Source of the DNA: Brugia malayi | Taxonomy: Eukaryota > Nematoda > Chromadorea > Rhabditida > Onchocercidae | NCBI RefSeq assembly: GCF_000002995.4 | Contig: NW_025062476.1 | Coordinates: 6,189,001 to 6,253,000 of the forward strand | DNA length: 64,000 nucleotides | Direction of reading: 5' to 3' | In this document: piece by piece, positions 48,301-61,000 of the stretch | Numbering within the stretch: the stretch's first letter is position 1 | Layout: every line of letters starts with the position of its first letter | Made by a program: the position numbers and the translations under genes | The notes under the pieces: generated by a model | Told to the model about the DNA's origin: nothing | Databases searched by the model: none | Seen by the model: only the letters and a program-made list of their open reading frames with translations

Positions 48301-51300
48301 CATAACTATTACTCCGTTACATGCATTTTATTAGTAACTGTTTAAAAAAGTTTATGTCATTTCTAGCTCATAAAAAATTTGAAAAAAATGTAAAGCAAAC
48401 TCTGTCCAGAGTACTTAAAATCCATCCAACAGTGCCATCGCCACCGCATACGAGTAAACGCAAACTGGATGCCACTTTCTTGAACATACTAAGTCTGAAG
48501 CATATTGTCAAAAATTAATTTCCAGTAATAATATCTGAAAGTTTCAAACTGGTGATAAGTTGATTTCTTAATATTGTGTTAAGGTATTACTTTACGAACC
48601 ATTATGATAGGTTTTTTATTGTATAGATAAACCACGTATAGGAAAAACTTGATAAACACTTACCCAAATTCAGGTCCTTTCATTGCAGTAATGTCGAATA
48701 CTTGACGTGGATTCAAAAGCCAGCAAAATGTGTGTAACAATTTGGAACCCTTATTACCACCTGATTTCGGATTTACAAATACAAGTAATGGTTGACTTGG
48801 AAGCCATGTGCCATCATTCAAAGGCACTGGTCGTATTCTAAACAACCTGCGCTGAAATAATGAAACTTTAAACAACACAATTTGTCGTTCGTAACCAACA
48901 TAATAGATGAAATGGCATCTTGGATTATGTGGAAGATATCAAAAAATAATTTTGTTTAAGTTTGTTATCAAAACATATAAAACTATAATCAGAGTGAGCC
49001 ATACTTTCTTTCTCTTTGCAACTTTTTTTCTCTTCCTTGTTTGGGTTTGATTTGAGCATTGAATCCATGTCGGTGGCACGATTACTTCTTTCAAATCACC
49101 CCGATCGCATGATTTCTCAAAACATTGTGATGAAAAGCATTCTACTTTGTTATGATATGATCGTTTGCACCACGAACAAGTGATTGCGATTACCTCCTGC
49201 AATTGAATTTATTTCCTTTCCTTCTTATTAATAACATAGTTAATGCTTTCTTTTCAGAAAAGTTCTCCATGAGCCATTCTTCAGAGAATGTCCAGCTGTT
49301 TTCCCTTCTTATTACTTTATGTTATTTCTTCATAATGTGTTTTTACTAATTTATGCGTAGTCTTAACTACGCATAAATTATATATATATATATGAAATTG
49401 ACTTCGAGATTAATTTTTCTAAATTAAACACAACAAAAAATACAATTTGCAATAAGAAGTACGTAAGAATTAGCAAAAACACATTATGGGATGAAACATA
49501 AAGACTAAACCGCTTTGTAACTTACAGATATTCAAGACACCAAGTCAGAATTTGATTCACCTAATATATACAAATAGTTAATATCTCATTAGATCTTTTA
49601 TTACGGTTACAATCTAGTAATTAGATAACTTAGACAAATAAGTCTGATTTGATGGCATGAATTTAGTAATTCAATTTGATTTCACGGTGAAATTTGTTTA
49701 ATATTAAGTCGAATTACAAAGCAAAACGGAACAAAAAATAAATTTTGTCTATCCTCGACATAATGTTAATCATTATGCGATAGACGTAACTTAGTCTGTT
49801 ACGTTATTCCTTTTCAATTATAATAGTTGCTCACTTACTTCAGCATCCTTAAACTGTTCCGATCTTTTACATGAAAATTATCCCGATCAAATGATAACAG
49901 TCTAAATTTACCTTATCGTGGAAAATTTTTTGCTGAAACGATTTACAGCAACGTAAGCAACGTCCTTCCTGTTTCCATTTATGCAACCAATGGTGTCCAC
50001 TCAACGATTCTTCCATAAGACCGCTACTTGAAGCAATTTGTTTCTTCACTGTACTTTCTTCATGATATGTTATCTTGCATTTCATGTATAACTAAAATGG
50101 AAAGAAGGTCTTTCAAATTCAATAAATATGAAAATACAGAGTGGTGAGTTTCATAAATGGTGAGTTTTACATGCTGCTTAAGATAAGAAGACCTGGTGAA
50201 CTTCTGAGCGGAAACAGAACTGTGAAAAATTATAGGTGGAGTCTAAATTGTTAGTCCTTCTAAGAAAATGAATCTCGGAAACCGACCTGTCGTAAAATTG
50301 GTAAGCATGCTGTATGCACCACAATATGACATGCGGCACAACTCCGCTTCTCTCCAACTTTCCGACAATCTCGTTCACCTGGAAACATTTCAAGGTTAAT
50401 TTTAGAATTGTTACCCCGGTGATCAAACTGAAAGTAGATAGTGAGATGGAATTCTTTTCATAATATTATTCCGTATATGATATGGAATGTTATCAGATTT
50501 CCTTCGAAAACTATTCCATTTTCAAAAAGGGAATCTATCGCTTAATTTCTGGACAAAGAAATTCCACTAACCAACATAACACTCAGTATCACGTGAATTG
50601 CTTGCCATGGTATTTGGTCCTGACGATGGCACCCAAATATGCTCATCAGCTTGGGTCTGGAATAAACAATTTATGACTTCCTCGCATAATTTTTCATTGT
50701 CTCAATAAATGTTAAAAATTAAAAAATTAATTTAAGAAAATTGACAAATTAGGTATTAATTTCGGATGTCTATAATTTTCACTCTTATGACTCATTCTGT
50801 TGTTAACTTGGTTCAGTCGAAAAGATATACAGCTCCAGTCAATCTAGCTTATATCTATACGAGAAACGCTAACCTTGAGATCGAACCAATAATTTTTCGT
50901 ACGATGCTTGCACAGTGCCGCCGTGATACCATAAAACTGGGTTGAGTTTACATCTACTAGTCGCTTAGATACTGCTGATTTAGCTAATGCGCGCCTGTAT
51001 CAAACTGAGATTAGTATAATCTTTCTTTTTTTTTTTTTTTTTTTTCTATAAAATGGAGAATTTTTTTTACATTAAAATTTTAGAAGAAACACAATATTTT
51101 TTGCAATACAGTAAGATTCTTTTCTAATGTCAATTTGCAAACTTTCAAGCGAAATTAAGTCCTACGACGTCATTAATCTGGACAGTGGTTGTTCTGTACG
51201 GTTTACTTGCATGTCAACAAATCTCGTGTTCACTGAAAGTGTTTCTGCCGCGACAAACGTAAGCATTATTTATACGTGGTCGTAATTAATTAACGTTGCC

Positions 51301-54300
51301 TACTGGCACAAGAGATTCACAACTGAATAATTAATTTGGATATTGACAACTTGAAGTGCTACTTTTGGGAAACTTTAAATGACTTGCAGTCTATACGACC
51401 AGCGAATTACTAATTTTATCTCATTCCCTAAACCATTAGTTCCATAGAATTCGACGCTTAAACGATATGAAAACAGAAAGAGATAGTTACCACTGGATGA
51501 GGTGGATGTTACCCATTTGTTACTTAAATTGCTACAGATTAAATAAAGAGTGATTTTAGTATGAAACAAATATTTTGAAAAATCAAAAATATGTCCATAT
51601 TTATCGCTGACAGAATGAAATCAGTTAAAATACAGCAGAATTTTACCAGTTGCTGAACCAACAGAACTTTCCCTAGTTTCCTAGTTTACAATTCGGCAAT
51701 TAATTTGGACACTGCTGGATAGATAAAATGAAAACCAGTTTTAATTCCTGAACCAGAACCACAAGAAACTAACTTTCGAAATTTATTTTCTCATCTTAAA
51801 GCAAGAAGAAGGTTGGATATGCAGACAAAATTAAATTGCTATGTTAAATGCGGGATTATATATTAACCTATAAGTCTTACAGAAGACTTACTAGGGTGAA
51901 CTTATATGATCTACAATAAAAACTGTTAAAAATTTGAAACTTTATAAGATTTCTTGCATCTTTTAGGATTTTATAAACTAGCGATGCGATCTTGCTTTTC
52001 TTCCCAACTAAAAAGTGTTTGATCAAGCGGAAATATTTCCATCCACAATTAGTAGTTAAAAAATATTAGATCAGTACTAAATAAACAAATATAAACTTCT
52101 CTCCGCTTATTTACTTCATTTCACACGTTTAAATTTATCAATATTTGTCTTTCTGCTTCATCAAGCATGAAACTAACAACTAGTCTATTGCAAAGAAAAA
52201 ATTTCTCCTTTGAATTCTCGCCAAACGAAGAAATATATATTTTTCTCTTCTTCCAAAAAGTTTAAAACAATGAATATTACATAAATCTTGAAGCTAATGC
52301 AAATACATTTATTATTTATTTGTTCAGCAAAAAAAAAGACAATAAGCAGTGAGTGAAAATATTAGAAAAGTTCTAATTGCTCCTATCAATCAAGATCGTC
52401 AATCTCAAGAAGCTTCAGCACATCACTCTTTAACTAATTGGTTAATCGATTTCGACTATCCTGTTAACAACATATATTTCAAAAATTAACATAAAAACTA
52501 TCATTTAAAACTTATACTAGCCCTATTCTCAGATATAAGATAAGAGAAGTTTGCAGAGATATTTCGCATTATTACAAGATTACTGCTAGGCTCACTACTA
52601 CTGGACTGTCCTCATAATCTTGACTCGTTTAAGGAAACATATATGCCTTCTCCATCAATCACTGATAAAAAAGCTGTCATATGATAAGACAAAACAACCC
52701 CCAGTACAAATGTTGTTATCCACATTAGTTATCCACTTATGAATAATTAATTGCAAATGTCACATCTATCATCAGTCATACCATCTTAATAAATGAAGAT
52801 TCCATAAATGTTTTTCAACTACTATTTTCAGCTCATATTTAAGAAAATAATAAAACGTGAGAAGAAATTAGCACTGGAATATTTGCAGTCCAATGGAATT
52901 AAAAGCATTCAAGTGATTACTAGAATATTTATCATCTTTTTCAAATTAGTAGATTCAATTAATTTTTAATGAAAAAAATTTTCCCTAAGATTAAGATCCT
53001 TATCATTTAAAATCTCCTTTTTGTATTTGGCCATATGTTTGTCTTTGCTTTTATTCTACTGCTCCTTTTTATCTCAATAATTTCGTTTTTCTCCGATGAA
53101 TTTAATGTCCACTTATCCTATTCTTATTGTCCTCAACACTTCAAGCAAATGCTTCAATTTATGACGTCAATAACCTCTTAAGCCCAAACACTTACAAATT
53201 TTGTTCTTTAAATTTCTTCTTTTCTATTTTCCATTTAACAACAATGTAATTCGGCCGAGCAGATCAAATTGTGCTGTCTTAAAACTTCTGCATTTGAAAT
53301 TTACACCTTCTTCCCCTCTCCATCCTTTACTCCCATTTTCCTAATAATTCTAACACTTTGGATTAATTAACCGGAAGAATGATTACAACTTATGGCACTT
53401 AGCCATCTCTGCAGCGCTTCTCGCATTCTTTCATTGAGTTCTAAAAACTTCACTCATACAGAAACAGCAGGACTACTTGCTTTGGCTTTTGACCTAAATT
53501 TCGAATATTAACAAGTTTTGATGAATCATCAACTTCGGATATCATAAATCAACTTAGCATTGAAGCCTTGAATTAAATGAAGAAGATTATAAGAGGAAAA
53601 GAAAGGTGACTACTTCACTCACTAACGCAGAAAAATATTGAATATTTAAAAATTAATAAGTGAAGAAAAAAGTTTTAATCGAAACGATTTAACATGAAGT
53701 AGCTGATGATGAATCATACCTCAATAATCCCCAACCTTCCTCGAAATTGAAACAATTAATTGTCCAACAAATCAACTGTCAATAAAATTAACGGCACTTT
53801 TGAAAAAGGAAAATAAAGTCTAACAAATTTTTTAGCCGTATTTCAAAAGCTCAGGACGATTCATACCATTTCCTTATATATCGATAAGTTTGATTTCACC
53901 AGAACTTCATATTTGACAAAAAATGACAAGTCATCGGACAGTCAGTCTTTATCCGACGGAATTATGAAATCTAATAAAGACAAAAAATGAAGGATTATCG
54001 GACTATTAGCCTTTATCCAATAGAATTGTGAGATTTTGAAAGAAGACACAAGCTCTGATAATGTGAAAGGAGTATCGATGAAGGCACTAATTAAATATTA
54101 ATACAGCAAATCCAAATTCAAATCAACGATGAGTATAAGCAGAAAATTATATGTAAAACAAGTTGGTGCAAGAGTTTTAAATTTCACATGTTCTTTTTTT
54201 GATTATATTTAAAAGATTACTGCTAATTCCAAAAAAAAAAAAAAAAAAAAAAAAAAAACATAGTGAGGTACCTGCAGGATTGGACCAAAAACAGTTGAGA

Positions 54301-55454
54301 TTTGATCATAATATCAACACCAGTAAAACATTATAATTTTACTTACAATTGCAATAAGAACACAGTCGTACCATATATTAGAATCAAATTACAAAACTCC
54401 CGAGGTTCCGATGAACAGGGTCGAAATCAAAGCTTTTCCGACTTCAATTTTAATAAATCATGAAAATCAAAATCAAAAAATGTTGGCATCCCCAAATTAG
54501 TAAAATGAGGTTAGGAAAATCAAGCGGCTCGAACATGCGACAAATTTTTCTTATGGCACATTCCGTGAATAAGCCTGTGCAAATTTCTTTCCGGATAACA
54601 CTTAAGCTAAGAAATATTTAACTTCGAACTCAGCTATAGGTGGCATAATTGCCCAGATTTGAAATTAGCAGAAAAAGTGAAAGAATTAAAAGTCACTTAT
54701 TGACAAAGCGAGTGCTGTCGTGAAGTGATGTTTTGCAGTTGGTATTCAATTTTTCGGAATTAATTTGCCTTGAATCGGTACAATCTACGCTGGGAATATC
54801 GGAACTGGACCATAATCGGATCCCATCATCCAGTCCGTTAAGTTCATGCTCACGTAATGATGCGTTAATGAGACAATGAAAGCAATTCAAACCGGTGTAC
54901 AACGAGCTGGGATATTTCATGTTATTAGTAGGTAGTGAGAGGATACTGTCTTCCTGCGAATCACGTCCGTGTTGCAAAGTTTGCACTCTTTGACGTTCAT
55001 CCAAATCAAAGGACAGTGATGATCCTAACGGTCTTTTCGTCATCCTTTTGTGCATTTTTTCGAAATGTTTCGCAAAAAATGAAACAAGTAGATGAGGTCG
55101 CACGTCATGTTTCATCTTTAAATTTGTGCTGATACTGCTGTTATTGTTGTTGCCAGATGGGATACTGGACAGATCTATTGCTTCAGCGCGGATCAGCAGC
55201 GGTTTCTTTTGTGTTTTTGGTGGCGATAAATTATCTGAACTGTCGATAGAGAAACAAGTCCGCGAAAGACTCACTTTGGAAAATGACGGATTTGTTACGG
55301 ATGTCGGTTTCTTAACAATTTGAAAACTTTTTGTCGAGGAATCTGTGACTGAAGAACTTTTAATTTCCGTTTCTTCCGCCCCAAAAGTTCCGCCTAAAGG
55401 TTTTGTGGAAATGTGATCCGGAATATAAGGTGTGCAGCAGCTATGTTCCTCCAT
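45353..55454 (-). CDS. dgk-5: diacylglycerol kinase, zeta/iota type
   Basis: Phosphorylates diacylglycerol to phosphatidic acid, ending DAG signalling. Complete, about 989 residues, 17 exons in reading order: 55454-54697, 50994-50874, 50656-50572, 50378-50287, 50091-49912, 49196-49005, 48851-48664, 48494-48401, 48176-48112, 47959-47867, 47653-47493, 47353-47235, 47106-46927, 46757-46611, 46424-46223, 45854-45723, 45513-45353. Exon 1 is a Ser-rich N-terminus. C1 domain 1 is about residues 298-352 ([29 protein letters not shown]); C1 domain 2 is about 383-445 ([29 protein letters not shown]). A basic [11 protein letters not shown] (about 466-476) matches the MARCKS-like motif of DGK-zeta. The catalytic domain has [19 protein letters not shown] (556-563) and [16 protein letters not shown]; the accessory domain includes [14 protein letters not shown] and VDGEPCLL. 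The C-terminus stops at NQIK without ankyrin repeats. Intron 9 has a GC donor. The symbol follows the worm zeta/iota orthologue as I recall it. Confidence 0.95.
47960..48111 (-). other. GC-AG intron in the kinase catalytic domain
   Basis: On the minus strand the donor reads GCCAG|GCAATT and the acceptor TTCCAG|A. Only this junction yields the invariant NDLARCLGWGG. No GT lies at a usable position; the next GT would add LFYY-type residues in the wrong phase. Confidence 0.85.
49347..49380. repeat. 15-bp perfect hairpin in kinase intron 5
   Basis: TAATTTATGCGTAGT at 49347-49361, loop CTTA, and the exact reverse complement at 49366-49380, followed by an (AT)n run. A second imperfect hairpin lies in the same intron at 49747-49785: 7 bp, a small internal loop, then 7 bp around TTAAT. 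Confidence 0.85.
50995..54696. other. 3.7 kb first intron of the kinase gene
   Basis: AT-rich, with no exon found. It holds an A28 run at 54231-54258 and a T-run near 51030-51046. Its length contrasts with the other introns (mostly 100-700 nt) and it may hold regulatory elements or an alternative promoter; no specific site is visible. Confidence 0.6.
54231..54258. repeat. 28-nt poly(A) run
   Basis: Uninterrupted A28 on the plus strand inside the first intron of the kinase gene. Confidence 0.9.
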
Positions 55455-55779
55455 GTTTAATCGCTTTGTTCCTGATTAGGTTTAATAAATATTGACAGGA
55501 TATCAGGAATTCAGCAATGTTGAGAGGATTTTCATCGAGAGTATATTCATTTCACGCACATCAAATTGCGATACGATTAGTTTTCAGTTAAACGATATTA
55601 ATGAACGGTCATTTTTCAATGAAGATGAAAAATAAGCACCGATAATATTAGAGTTTTCCGGATTTACAATAAGTGAGACGGTATGAAAGATGCTCTAATA
55701 GAAATGGTAGCGAATGCTGAAAGCATGACGAAATGCTACCACCGGAATAGGGTTTAAGCCATCGGAATTGCACAGCACA

Positions 55780-56170
55780 GTCTGCATATTGAATGTTTGG
55801 CTGTTCTAAGAGGAGCGATAACGGATCAGAGGCGGGGGTAGTACTGAGCAGTGCAGCAGTCCGGTTGCACAGTTGCACACGGGTAGGCGTGAGGGTGGTT
55901 GGCGTGCTGCTGAAGGCAACACCAACGGTGCTGGGGACGGGACGGGATGGCATAGCATGGCGTGGTGTGGTGTGGCGTGGCGTGGCGACACAACAACACA
56001 GGAATGGAATAGTGCGACTCAGAGTGCTGTTGTATGAGGAGACGACCGAGGATAGGTGTGAGTGTGTGCATGGTGCAGCAGAGGACGGGTGGGTGGTTGC
56101 TAGTGCTGGGTTGGGTTGGGTAGTGCGGGCGACAGAGAAAAGCGAAATGGAATGTGGGTTGGGTAGTGTA
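55780..56170. promoter_or_regulatory. G-rich island upstream of the kinase start
   Basis: About 390 nt in which the plus strand is strongly G-rich and CpG-containing, in sharp contrast to the AT-rich surroundings. It begins about 330 nt upstream of the kinase ATG (55454, minus strand). It contains six 5-bp TGGYG units at 55958-55987 and a canonical four-tract G-quadruplex motif at 56108-56129. Because the kinase is on the minus strand, the G-rich strand is its template. Promoter or 5' UTR function is inference from position and composition. Confidence 0.45.
55958..55987. repeat. tandem 5-bp TGGYG repeat, six units
   Basis: TGGCG, TGGTG, TGGTG, TGGCG, TGGCG, TGGCG in direct succession within the G-rich island. 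Confidence 0.9.
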
Positions 56171-57534
56171 GGTGACAACTCTTCCTTCATCTATCTTCTT
56201 ACTATTTCGCTCTTATTCCTCTCCAGTCATCCTTGCTTGTACATCTTTTTAGAGCAATTTTGTACTTCCCCAATTAATTAAGTAATTAGGTCACTTCATT
56301 CAAACACTTTTTTATACTGTTAATCACACTTCAATACAATTATCCACAAAGTATCCTACTGACAGTAACAAGGTGTCATCAGGACGTAGCAGTATTGTTT
56401 GTCATTAATGACGTGAGGAACGTGAATAAATTTCTACTAAACTAATTTAGGTACAAGTATATTTATGCAATATTGTGAATCACTAAACCAATAATAATTT
56501 TCTCTTCCACCTGATGAAAGTTTAAAAACGTACATATTTGGCATTTTCATCCACTTTGATGAACTTCATTTTTAGTTATTTTATCTTATTGTTAAAATTC
56601 GAATTTTTCCTAACACTTCGTGCAAGGGATTCTTTCCCTTTTTTCAGAAAGTGTCCTGAAATGATATTTGGGATATAGGAAGTCAGTTAATCACAAGCCA
56701 GAAAAAAACTTTAATTTCATTCTTTCATATTGTCCATTCATTCATTTTATATATTGAGGAATAGAATTGTATCATTGATTTTCTCTCGAAATAAAAAGTG
56801 AGAAATTCATTTCTTTTCTAAAAATAGATACGACCATTTGTTGATAGAGTTATAATTCGAAGAATTTTTCCAAAATTTTAATTAAATTTGAATTTCATTA
56901 ATAATGCATAATTTCGTGAAACCCCCTATGCCTTTTCCATTTTCTTCGAATCTTAGGTCTATTTACTTTTTTCCGTTTCATAATGCTTGTGATTTTCAAT
57001 TGATTTTGATAATTTGATTAAGCGGTAAGAAGAACGAATGGAAAAAAGAGTAATAGAAAAGGCTCATTAAATGGAAAGTAAAAAGTGACGACAAAATGTT
57101 GTCTTCTTTTCCTTTGCTATGAATCGAAGAAAAAATTGCATAGAAGTATTGTAATAGGTTTTAAGGAGGGTCAATTAGTAATAAAGGTCCTAATCATCTC
57201 TGATTTTATGGCATTGCATAAATGAATCAGTATGTCTTGAGAACCTTCTGAAAAAGCCAAAGATTTGTGTACATATTTCATCTTATTTGTTCGATAATTG
57301 TTTATTCTTTTCTTTCTAGGCTAATTTGATAATAGAGATTATTTTAAGTTTCATAAACTGTATATGCTTAAAGGCAATAAATCTTAGCAGTGATATAGCT
57401 AATTATTTTATTATACATCTATCAAGACTGACTAATACAGTTGCGCTTGCTCTTGCAATCTGTCAACTTTCTTCTCTTTTTCTTCTTTTTGGGGAAAACA
57501 TGAAACTAAAAAAAGAAATGAAATTTAAAAACAC
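56171..57534. other. spacer between the G-rich island and the Ser-rich two-exon gene
   Basis: AT-rich, with no exon recognised. The Ser-rich gene at 57535-58018 appears to continue in this direction, so unrecognised exons may be here. A 99-codon plus-strand frame at 57326-57625 overlaps the antisense exon and is rejected. Confidence 0.5.
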
Positions 57535-58018
57535 CTCCAGTGTTCCGACAACCCCGGAAACATTTCTTTCAGCTGTGAACTTCGAAGTTCTAGATTTGAA
57601 ACGGATAGTCTCGGTCGGCAATTAAATAATTTTTCATCATCCAGACTTTCATCGCTGGTTTGATTTCCATTCAATGCTGCAATGCAATTTATGAATTGAT
57701 TATTTTTTGCACTGGTCATTAAGCTTGGAATGATAGAAATATAGTAAACATTGGAATTCTTGGTCTCTTCCGGTTTCTAAATCTGATTTTGATATGTGTA
57801 TGTTTCAGCATACAGTCATCGCTGATATAGCTGATGAATGAATCGGTGGAATATCTGCTACTCGATGAGGTAGATGATTTGGATGATGCTTTCATCACTT
57901 TTCCTGATGATACATAGTCACTTGAAAGACCAAGTTTCATCAAGCTTGCATGAATGCTATGCCAGGTTGCTACTGCTCCGATCAGTTGATTAGAAGTCGT
58001 GCTCATCCTCTGCAACAT
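57535..58018 (-). CDS. unrecognised Ser-rich protein, first two exons
   Basis: Exon 58018-57814 starts at ATG eight nt after an acceptor (ctgttcag), as expected for a trans-spliced first exon. It encodes MLQRMSTTSNQLIGAVATWH, then a Ser-rich run (KASSKSSTSSSSRYSTDSF). Exon 57676-57535 joins in phase 1 and encodes SLNGNQTSDESLDDEKLFNC and VSNLELRSSQLKEMF. The second exon ends at a donor (TGGAG|gtgttt) with one phase-2 remainder, so at least one more exon is needed. It does not join in phase to the kinase first exon through the acceptor I see there, so I treat it as a separate gene, though an alternative upstream start of the kinase cannot be excluded. No domain is recognised. Confidence 0.35.
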
Positions 58019-61000
58019 TGACTTTCTGAACAGTACTAATCTCAGCTTTTAACATATCGTTTTCCTATTAAATACGACTTCTAGCAGTACTTCACCCAAC
58101 ATGTGAAGGAAGGATCGGCAATAATCGTCTTAGGAACATCTTGATAAATATTTAGCTGGTTGTATTACACTTTATTGCTATGTGCTGAATGAGAATGTCA
58201 ATTTTTTCAGTTACTTAAACATTAATTTTCAGTTTCCGTTTTTCTCTGTTATGCTATGAGTCGAAATTAAATCAAACAAAAATAGTATTTTATATATTAT
58301 ATATGGTATTATAAAACTAAAATTTAATGAGAATTTAATTTTTGCTCAAGAGGAAAAATTTAAAAAAGCCGACTTCAATAAGGTAATCTGATTTAGAAAA
58401 TGTGGAAGTCCATAGAGACATTACCGACATGTATTCTACTGTCAGCAATACATTTGAATTGTCTATTCACCAGAGTTAATCATGTGTTGAGTTAAAAGCC
58501 TGTTTTTGTGCTCAAGGAAAAAAGTGATTTGGCCGAAAAACTGACTCACCAAATCAGAACAGCTCCCTTGAGCGGTATTTTTTTGAAAATCCATTGCAGG
58601 CACTGCAAATTTTCAATTATTCAAATTTTGAGTGAGCAAAGAAAATGAAACTTTGGACTAATAATCATATACCTTTTCTGTACCATTTTCTTCGGATTGG
58701 TACACTAAGTGACATTTCTGCATTTCGTAAGAAATATTCACGTTTTTTTTGCGCATTTGACGTCATCTGCTCATTCCACTAAAAAATTTTGAGAGAGAAT
58801 TGTCCTGTAATGTTTCCATGGTTATCGCTTGATAATTATTAAGATATTAGCTAAAATTTGGTTTCTGTTAATAGAGCAATAAATGATCAGTTAGTTTGTC
58901 ACACCAAGAAAAGAAATGGAAAGGATTGAAGAGATTGTCATTTGGAAAATAATAATGAAGAAAGAAAAACATCTAAACAATGCAGAAAATTGCATTATAA
59001 TTTGAAGCATTTTGTTGCTAATTCTTTACATCGAAAAACACCGTGAAAATGTTTGTTTTAAAGAGTTCTTCATGGATTTTTTAAATTGGTGTATACATGA
59101 ACAGAAATATTTGTTAAGTCTAGTCTTTCGTTTATTATCTATTTTTTAATTATGAATTACTGTACATGTAATCAATTGGCTTATATTTTATATTTGTAGA
59201 TACGTTGTCTGAAGAGAATTCTTCATTGTCTATATTGGGAAAGATGTAAAACAGGAACAAAAGAATCATATATATTTAAATTAGCCTTAAAATGTTTCCT
59301 GAATTCCTCCCGCATTTAGAACTGAAGGCAATTCCAACCATCAACTTCTTTGTCAGCACATTAGTAAAATGCAATCCAGTGGCTGTAACTGAGGTGCAAA
59401 ATTAGTTTGTTGTATTCCTTTAAATAAAAATCTCATTGCCTCCTGAAAAAGAACAAAGTCTGGGAGTAGAGATAACAAAAAAAAGCGAAGAATGCTGTGA
59501 AAATTAAGTTAAAAAAATCTGAGAGTTGATGAGAAGTTTAATTTTAGATAAAAAAAGATGAAAGTTTTACAAGAGACCCAATTGAACAATTAAGTACATA
59601 AAGGATATTGAGTTGGTGGTAATAGCATAATTATATCTGTAAAACTTAGTATAAAGTTTATGAAAGCAATATTTTGTATTTCCTGAAATTTCTGGAATTA
59701 TAGTATAGGAGACGAAATCAGCTCCTATTAAATGGTCTAAATGCGCCATTAGAGATTCATCTATCAGAATCACTAAGGATTTCTTCTGAGCTTTTCATGT
59801 CTCATTCAGTGAGCAATTAAAAATGCATGTTTTGAAAGAACAAATTTGTTTGACATTCCTATGATTAGTGATCGAAAATTGCAAACTGCTTAGTGATAAA
59901 AGCATAACACTGTCTTGTACCATTTCATTCCAGTCCAGTGTAGTCTGGCATTATTTCAGATGGGAATTGTTGATAATCATTGATAAACCATGAAAAGTGC
60001 ATTTAATTAAGGTATGGAAATGAATAATCTTTGCTGATTGTTTCGAGGATTACATTGTCTATCTGCTGTTTCACTCTTCAATTGAAAGCTCTGAGTAGTA
60101 GACACTTTCTCCTAATTATTAAGAAATTAGAAAAAGAGATGGAGAAGAGCTTACTAATACTTAACAAGAAAAACTGATAAAACTAATTTGTGATTGCACT
60201 GAAGCAACGGTGACAAATTAAAATGAAAAGTGTTTTTATCGTAAAAATTACATTTTGAATAACTGTGAGAAAGAAAAGGAGCGATCGAGCGAATGTTAAT
60301 TAACATGGCTATATTCAGAAGATGAGAAATTGCCTACATTCATTCATTATCTAATGCTTTACAAGGCTTCATATCTGTGCAACAAAAGATGAAATTTAAA
60401 CTTGAGTAATAGGCTGACTATTCAACCTCGCTGCATTTGGCTTAATACAGAACTCTACTGGTGCTGTCTTCACTGATTATTATCATTATATTATCCGAAT
60501 ATGATATATTACTTGCGAAGATTGCTTTTGATGCAGCAATAAAAAGAAAGCAAAAACTTGTGCTTGCTCTGACTTACCGATGCAGAATTCAAAATCAGCT
60601 CATATTTTGCCAGTTATATTCTTTTTTGCTTTTTATCTTTCATCAAAAATGATAATATTAGTTTTTAATATTGGGAGAAGCTTGAAATAGTTACTGAAAT
60701 AGTTAAGCGAGATTTTCAGAGTTTCAATTGTTAATTGGTTTGATTGAAACCTTCTTCTTTAAAAACCTTCTGATTGCCTGAGTCTTTAATATACCAAGGA
60801 AACTCTGTAAGATGTAAGCTACAATCAGTAATAAATACAACATAATAAGAAATATAACATAAAATATATGCTTATCAAAGTGATATCGTCAGCTGATGAT
60901 TGTATGACACATCTAAATGTTTGAAATGCGATAAATAATGGCTTTTCAGAATGATCATTTCACCAATTAATTATTTTTAAATCACACAGAAGTAGGTAGC

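Noticed and set aside
55648..56190. 180-codon minus-strand frame rich in Ser, Thr and Pro
   Set aside because: It follows the skewed composition and TGGYG repeats of the G-rich island and has no splice context or recognisable domain. The kinase ATG downstream has its own good context.
55793..56281. 162-codon plus-strand frame over the same island
   Set aside because: Low-complexity Val/Gly/Arg composition from the repeats; it ends in AT-rich sequence without a splice context.
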